From: Pseudomonadota bacterium
GTDB taxonomy: Bacteria; Pseudomonadota; Alphaproteobacteria; Rhodospirillales; Casp-alpha2
Direction of reading: 5' to 3'
Length of the DNA stretch: 64,000 bases
NCBI GenBank assembly: GCA_027624235.1
Contig: JAQBYB010000003.1
Location: 20,322 to 84,321 of the forward strand
The position numbers and the translations under genes were made by a program. Each line of letters opens with the position of its first letter. Position 1 is the first letter of the stretch. The notes beneath the pieces were generated by a model that saw nothing but the letters and a program-made list of their open reading frames with translations, did not search any database and had not been told where the DNA came from. Positions 60,963 through 64,000 of the stretch are shown here, piece after piece.

Positions 60963-61703
60963 ATGTTTTATATCGTCGCCATTCCGGCGGTGATCATGAC
61001 CGGTATTTCCAAAAGCGGACTCGGCGGTGGCGTTGGTCAACTGACGGTGCCGTTGATGGCGATCTTCATATCGCCGATTGCGGCGGCCGCGATCATGATG
61101 CCGGTGCTGGTCTTTATGGACCTTCTCAGCGTTTGGAGCTACCGCAAGAGTTGGAGTAAGCGCAACATCTTCATCATGGTTCCGGGCGCCGTCATCGGCG
61201 TCGGCATCGGCGGGCTGACGTATCGTTATGTCGACGAAAACACGGTGCGGCTGTTACTCGGCACACTGACGTTGATTTTTGTCGCCATCTATTTTCTGCA
61301 ACGCACGACGGTGGCGCCGAACAAAAACCGCAGTAAAATTTTGGGCGCGGTCTGCGGCGGGATGTCCGGGTTTACCAGTTTCGTCGCCCATGCCGGCGGC
61401 GCGCCGATGAAGTTTTACATCCTGCCGCAAAGGCTGGATAAACGGGAATTCGTCGGCACCCACGTTGTCTTTTTCTTTATCGTCAATCAAATGAAGATCT
61501 GGTCCTATTTGTGGCTCGGTCAGTTCACGGCTGAAAACCTGACAACCAGCCTGGTCCTGGCTCCCGCCGTGCCGCTGGGCGTGTGGCTGGGCCTGCGGCT
61601 CAACCACCTCCTGCCGGTAGAGCTGTTCTATAGAATTTGTTACGTGCTGTTGCTGATTGCCGGAATCAAACTGCTCTGGGACGGGCTGGGGTTCGGAGGT
61701 TAG
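60963..61703 (+). CDS. sulfite exporter TauE/SafE family membrane protein
   Basis: 246 residues from ATG 60963 (MFYIVAIPAVIMTGISKSGLGGG), the family's usual opening; the frame extends upstream into the end of the hydrolase gene. About eight helices with FTSFVAHAGGAPMKFYILPQRL, the conserved central segment. Moves sulfite, sulfonates or similar anions outward. It follows the interrupted hydrolase closely and may have shared its mRNA. Confidence 0.85.
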   Translation: MFYIVAIPAVIMTGISKSGLGGGVGQLTVPLMAIFISPIAAAAIMMPVLVFMDLLSVWSYRKSWSKRNIFIMVPGAVIGVGIGGLTYRYVDENTVRLLLGTLTLIFVAIYFLQRTTVAPNKNRSKILGAVCGGMSGFTSFVAHAGGAPMKFYILPQRLDKREFVGTHVVFFFIVNQMKIWSYLWLGQFTAENLTTSLVLAPAVPLGVWLGLRLNHLLPVELFYRICYVLLLIAGIKLLWDGLGFGG

Positions 61704-61990
61704 CGGCGAATTCCCTTGACTTCCCGACCCAGTAGGCGCATTAGCGGCCTCAACGACAATTCCTCCAAGGTCGAACACCGATCGCACGCGGGCTTTATAC
61801 GAACTTTTTTACGTACAAAACCGGCCACCTTTCTTTCCGACATCTGTAGGCGTTTCGTTAGACCGGGTTCAGTCCCTGCCTTAAGCAGGAATCACGCCCA
61901 GTCGGTAATGCTTGCATTGTGCCAGCGCGCCCGCCGTCCCGCTTTTGGGGCGGAGGGTCACTTATGATTGTTGAGAAAGAATAATAAAAC
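61704..61990. other. 287-bp intergenic region before the DEAD-box gene
   Basis: No gene seen. Contains a small hairpin CCTGC-CTTAA-GCAGG near 61877 and a GC-rich stretch, and likely holds the promoter and long leader of the helicase. A cold-responsive leader is possible but nothing specific was recognised. Confidence 0.4.
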
Positions 61991-63334
61991 ATGACTACTT
62001 TTACGGACCTTAATTTGTCCGAATCCATCCTTCGTGCCGTCATGGACGGAGGCTACACCATCCCCACCCCGATCCAGGAAAAATCCATTCCGCCGCTGCT
62101 CGAAGGCCGCGACCTTTTAGGCGTCGCCCAGACCGGCACCGGCAAGACGGCGGCGTTCGCGCTGCCGCTATTGCAGCACCTGTCGAAAACACCTCGGAAG
62201 GCGCAAAGCCGCAAACCGCTGGCGCTGATCCTGGCCCCGACACGCGAGCTGGCGAGCCAGATCAATGACAGCCTGCGTGCTTATGGTAAGCATCTGCATC
62301 TGCGCTCCTGCGTCATCTTCGGTGGCACCTCGCCAAGGCCGCAGGTTCAGGCCGTCAACCGCGGCACCCACATTGTCGTCGCCACGCCGGGGCGTTTGTT
62401 GGACCTGATGAACCAGGGCCATGTGCGCCTGGATGAGATTGAGGTCTTCATCCTCGATGAAGCCGACCGGATGTTGGATATGGGCTTCATCCATGACGTC
62501 AAGAGGATCATCGCAAAATTACCGAAGAAGCGTCAAACGCTGTTGTTTTCGGCGACGATGCCGGCGTCGGTCCAGGGTCTTGCCAGCAGTCTGCTGGTCG
62601 ATCCGGTCCAGGTTGAAGTCGCGCCGACGGCGACCACGGTGGAAAAAGTCGATCAAAAAGTCATGTTCGTGTCGAAGGACCAAAAGCGCGCCTTGCTTGG
62701 CGATCTGATGAACAACCCGGAGATCGAACGGGTGCTGATTTTTACCCGCACCAAACACGGCGCCGACCGCGTTGCCCGGCATCTGCACGAATGCGGCGTC
62801 CGGTCCGACGCCATCCACGGCAACAAGGCCCAGAATGCCCGTCAGCGGGCGCTGGAAAGCTTCCGCGCCGGCAACATTCGCGCCTTGGTGGCGACCGACA
62901 TCGCGGCCCGCGGCATTGATGTCGATGGCGTCACCCACGTCATCAATTTCGACCTGCCCAACGACCCCGAAAGCTACGTTCACCGTATCGGCCGCACCGC
63001 GCGGGCCGGGGCGACCGGGATGGCGATTTCGTTCTGCGACCATGATGAACGCGCCTACCTGCGTGATATCGAAAAAACCATCCGCCAGAGTGTGCCGGTA
63101 TTCGATGAGCATCCCTATCACTCGGTCGAGATCGCCAACGATCCCGGCGCCACCAAGCGGCCGCCTCAGCGCGGTGGCTTCAAGGGCAAGCGCTTCGGGT
63201 CAGGAAACGGCAATGGAAATGGTCAACGCCACGGACAGAATAAGGGTCCGGGGCAGGGTCGCGGACCAAACCGGGGCCGCAACTCCCAGCGTTCCGGGCG
63301 CTCCGGTGGGCAGAGGTCCGGCAAAGCGGCTTAA
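61991..63334 (+). CDS. DEAD-box ATP-dependent RNA helicase (RhlE-like)
   Basis: 447 residues. Q motif [15 protein letters not shown], motif [12 protein letters not shown], Ia [14 protein letters not shown] ([14 protein letters not shown]), III SATMP, then [15 protein letters not shown]; all helicase motifs are intact. The C-terminal tail (about 395-447) is rich in Gly, Arg, Asn and Gln, typical of RhlE-type RNA-binding tails. Likely roles in ribosome assembly or mRNA decay at low temperature. Confidence 0.94.
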   Translation: MTTFTDLNLSESILRAVMDGGYTIPTPIQEKSIPPLLEGRDLLGVAQTGTGKTAAFALPLLQHLSKTPRKAQSRKPLALILAPTRELASQINDSLRAYGKHLHLRSCVIFGGTSPRPQVQAVNRGTHIVVATPGRLLDLMNQGHVRLDEIEVFILDEADRMLDMGFIHDVKRIIAKLPKKRQTLLFSATMPASVQGLASSLLVDPVQVEVAPTATTVEKVDQKVMFVSKDQKRALLGDLMNNPEIERVLIFTRTKHGADRVARHLHECGVRSDAIHGNKAQNARQRALESFRAGNIRALVATDIAARGIDVDGVTHVINFDLPNDPESYVHRIGRTARAGATGMAISFCDHDERAYLRDIEKTIRQSVPVFDEHPYHSVEIANDPGATKRPPQRGGFKGKRFGSGNGNGNGQRHGQNKGPGQGRGPNRGRNSQRSGRSGGQRSGKAA

Positions 63335-63668
63335 AGCCTTCAAGGATAGCCGACGCGTAGCGGTCATCGCCGCGCCGGCCCCCCCCTCAAGCGATGTGTT
63401 ACAGGGCAAAACGCCTCTGTTATATTCAATAAACTTAATGTAATGTTCCGTTCAGGAAGTGCTTGTGTGTGCACTGACTAAACGGTGTGGATCGGCGCCT
63501 TCAGGGAAGGCGTCGTTTGTGCGCTATGGGTAAATAATAGAATTTGTGAGGGAAATATGTTGAAGCTAGAGCGTTTCCGATTTTTTCTGAATCAAATTAG
63601 TTTTTGTTGAATCTTTGTTAATGGTTTTTGTGATTCCCTTGGTTATTGGATCACCAGGGAGTTTTATT
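63335..63668. other. 334-bp gap with hairpin and left end of an IS element
   Basis: No gene. A perfect hairpin CGCCTTC-AGG-GAAGGCG (63496-63512) may terminate the helicase transcript. Base composition becomes AT-rich from about 63520, as expected of imported IS DNA. The exact IS left end could not be fixed. Confidence 0.45.
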
Positions 63669-64000
63669 ATGACGATTTCGCAGGATTTACGCATTCGTTT
63701 GGTTCAAAAAGTTGCCGAAGGAGTGTCATGTCGGGGAGCGGCAGCCCATTTTGATGTGAGCCCGAGTTCAGCCATTCGCTTTACGCATCAGTATGAGACG
63801 GAAGGATCAGTGGCCCTTAAAGTACGAGGGTCGCACAAGCGCCGCCTTGATCCATATGGAGAGGATATCTTGAGTTGGATTGAAGAGGCACCGGACATGA
63901 CCTTGCAAGAATTGTCCGAGCGTTTGTCGGACGTCCATGCCATTCGCGCCCCGAAATCGACCATAGATGACTGGCTTCGGTCACGAAAAGTCAGCTTCAA
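63669..64000 (+). mobile_element. IS630-type transposase, N-terminal part (cut by window edge)
   Basis: Open frame from ATG 63669 to the window end, about 110 residues. MTISQDLRIRLVQKVAEGVS then RGAAAHFDVSPSSAIRF is the helix-turn-helix opening of IS630/Tc1-like transposases, followed by RGSHKRRLDPY and TLQELSERLSD. Its DDE catalytic domain lies outside. Lower GC than neighbours supports transfer. Confidence 0.8.

Noticed and set aside
1..64000. tRNA, rRNA or tmRNA genes
   Set aside because: None was recognised on reading the intergenic regions; a covariance-model search could still find a small RNA.

Overview
The window is a GC-rich, gene-dense bacterial chromosome segment. Gene content and order fit an alphaproteobacterium, probably Rhodospirillales-like: lptF-lptG-lptD in one run, pepA followed by holC, and purN/purM divergent from a DUF2066 protein, a CDP-alcohol phosphatidyltransferase, an AI-2E permease and an Hda-type DnaA homologue. 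This lineage is inferred from synteny and protein style; no rRNA or tRNA gene was seen.

Layout. 1-6 kb (minus strand): LPS export (lptD truncated by the window edge, lptG, lptF), an acyl-CoA dehydrogenase and yaaA. 6-16 kb: an ArsC-like protein, a GlcD-type FAD oxidoreductase, an unknown possibly secreted protein, an MFS carrier, a DEDDh exonuclease bracketed by a 32-bp direct repeat, an O-antigen ligase-like protein, an FkbM methyltransferase, sua5, cysQ, and amrA/amrB of the AmmeMemoRadiSam set. 16-24 kb: a SPINDLY-type TPR/O-GlcNAc-transferase-like protein coupled to an ABC transporter (ybbA/ybbP type), divergent tesA, then a 2OG-Fe(II) oxygenase overlapping amrS, the third AmmeMemoRadiSam member. 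24-32 kb: a flippase-like membrane protein, pepA-holC, and a run made of a methyltransferase, a cyclase-family hydrolase, a class III CoA-transferase and a CitE-like lyase. 32-45 kb: two MFS carriers, panE, a GGDEF-EAL protein with a perfect CRP-type palindrome upstream, ndk, purN/purM and the hda block. 45-57 kb: an SDR lacking the usual Tyr, an orphan MlaF-like ATPase, an HIBADH-like enzyme, a SulP transporter, GSTs, rnd, hydrolases, a lipoprotein, a response regulator and a PilZ protein. 57-64 kb: an EEP-family phosphatase/nuclease, a FecR-cyclophilin fusion, cysK, an interrupted dienelactone hydrolase, a TauE/SafE permease, a DEAD-box helicase, and the start of an IS630-type transposase cut by the window edge.

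The accessory signal lies mostly in repeats. There is a family of 40-43-bp hairpin-bearing tandem units in three clusters plus one degenerate copy. A ~165-bp foldback element occurs twice. A 265-bp nested foldback element sits between two convergent genes and supplies the stop codon of one. A GC-rich palindrome appears once between genes and once in frame inside a fumarylacetoacetase-family gene.

Several genes look disturbed. purM has no ATG/GTG/TTG start but has an ATT behind a strong Shine-Dalgarno. A dienelactone hydrolase has an in-frame TGA. Two genes look as if a T-run were one base short, which could be consensus error or real frameshifting. No complete new defence system or CRISPR array was found. 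The most interesting protein-level items are the FecR-cyclophilin fusion, the complete but split AmmeMemoRadiSam set with its overlapping oxygenase, and the WYPG-repeat extension of LptD.
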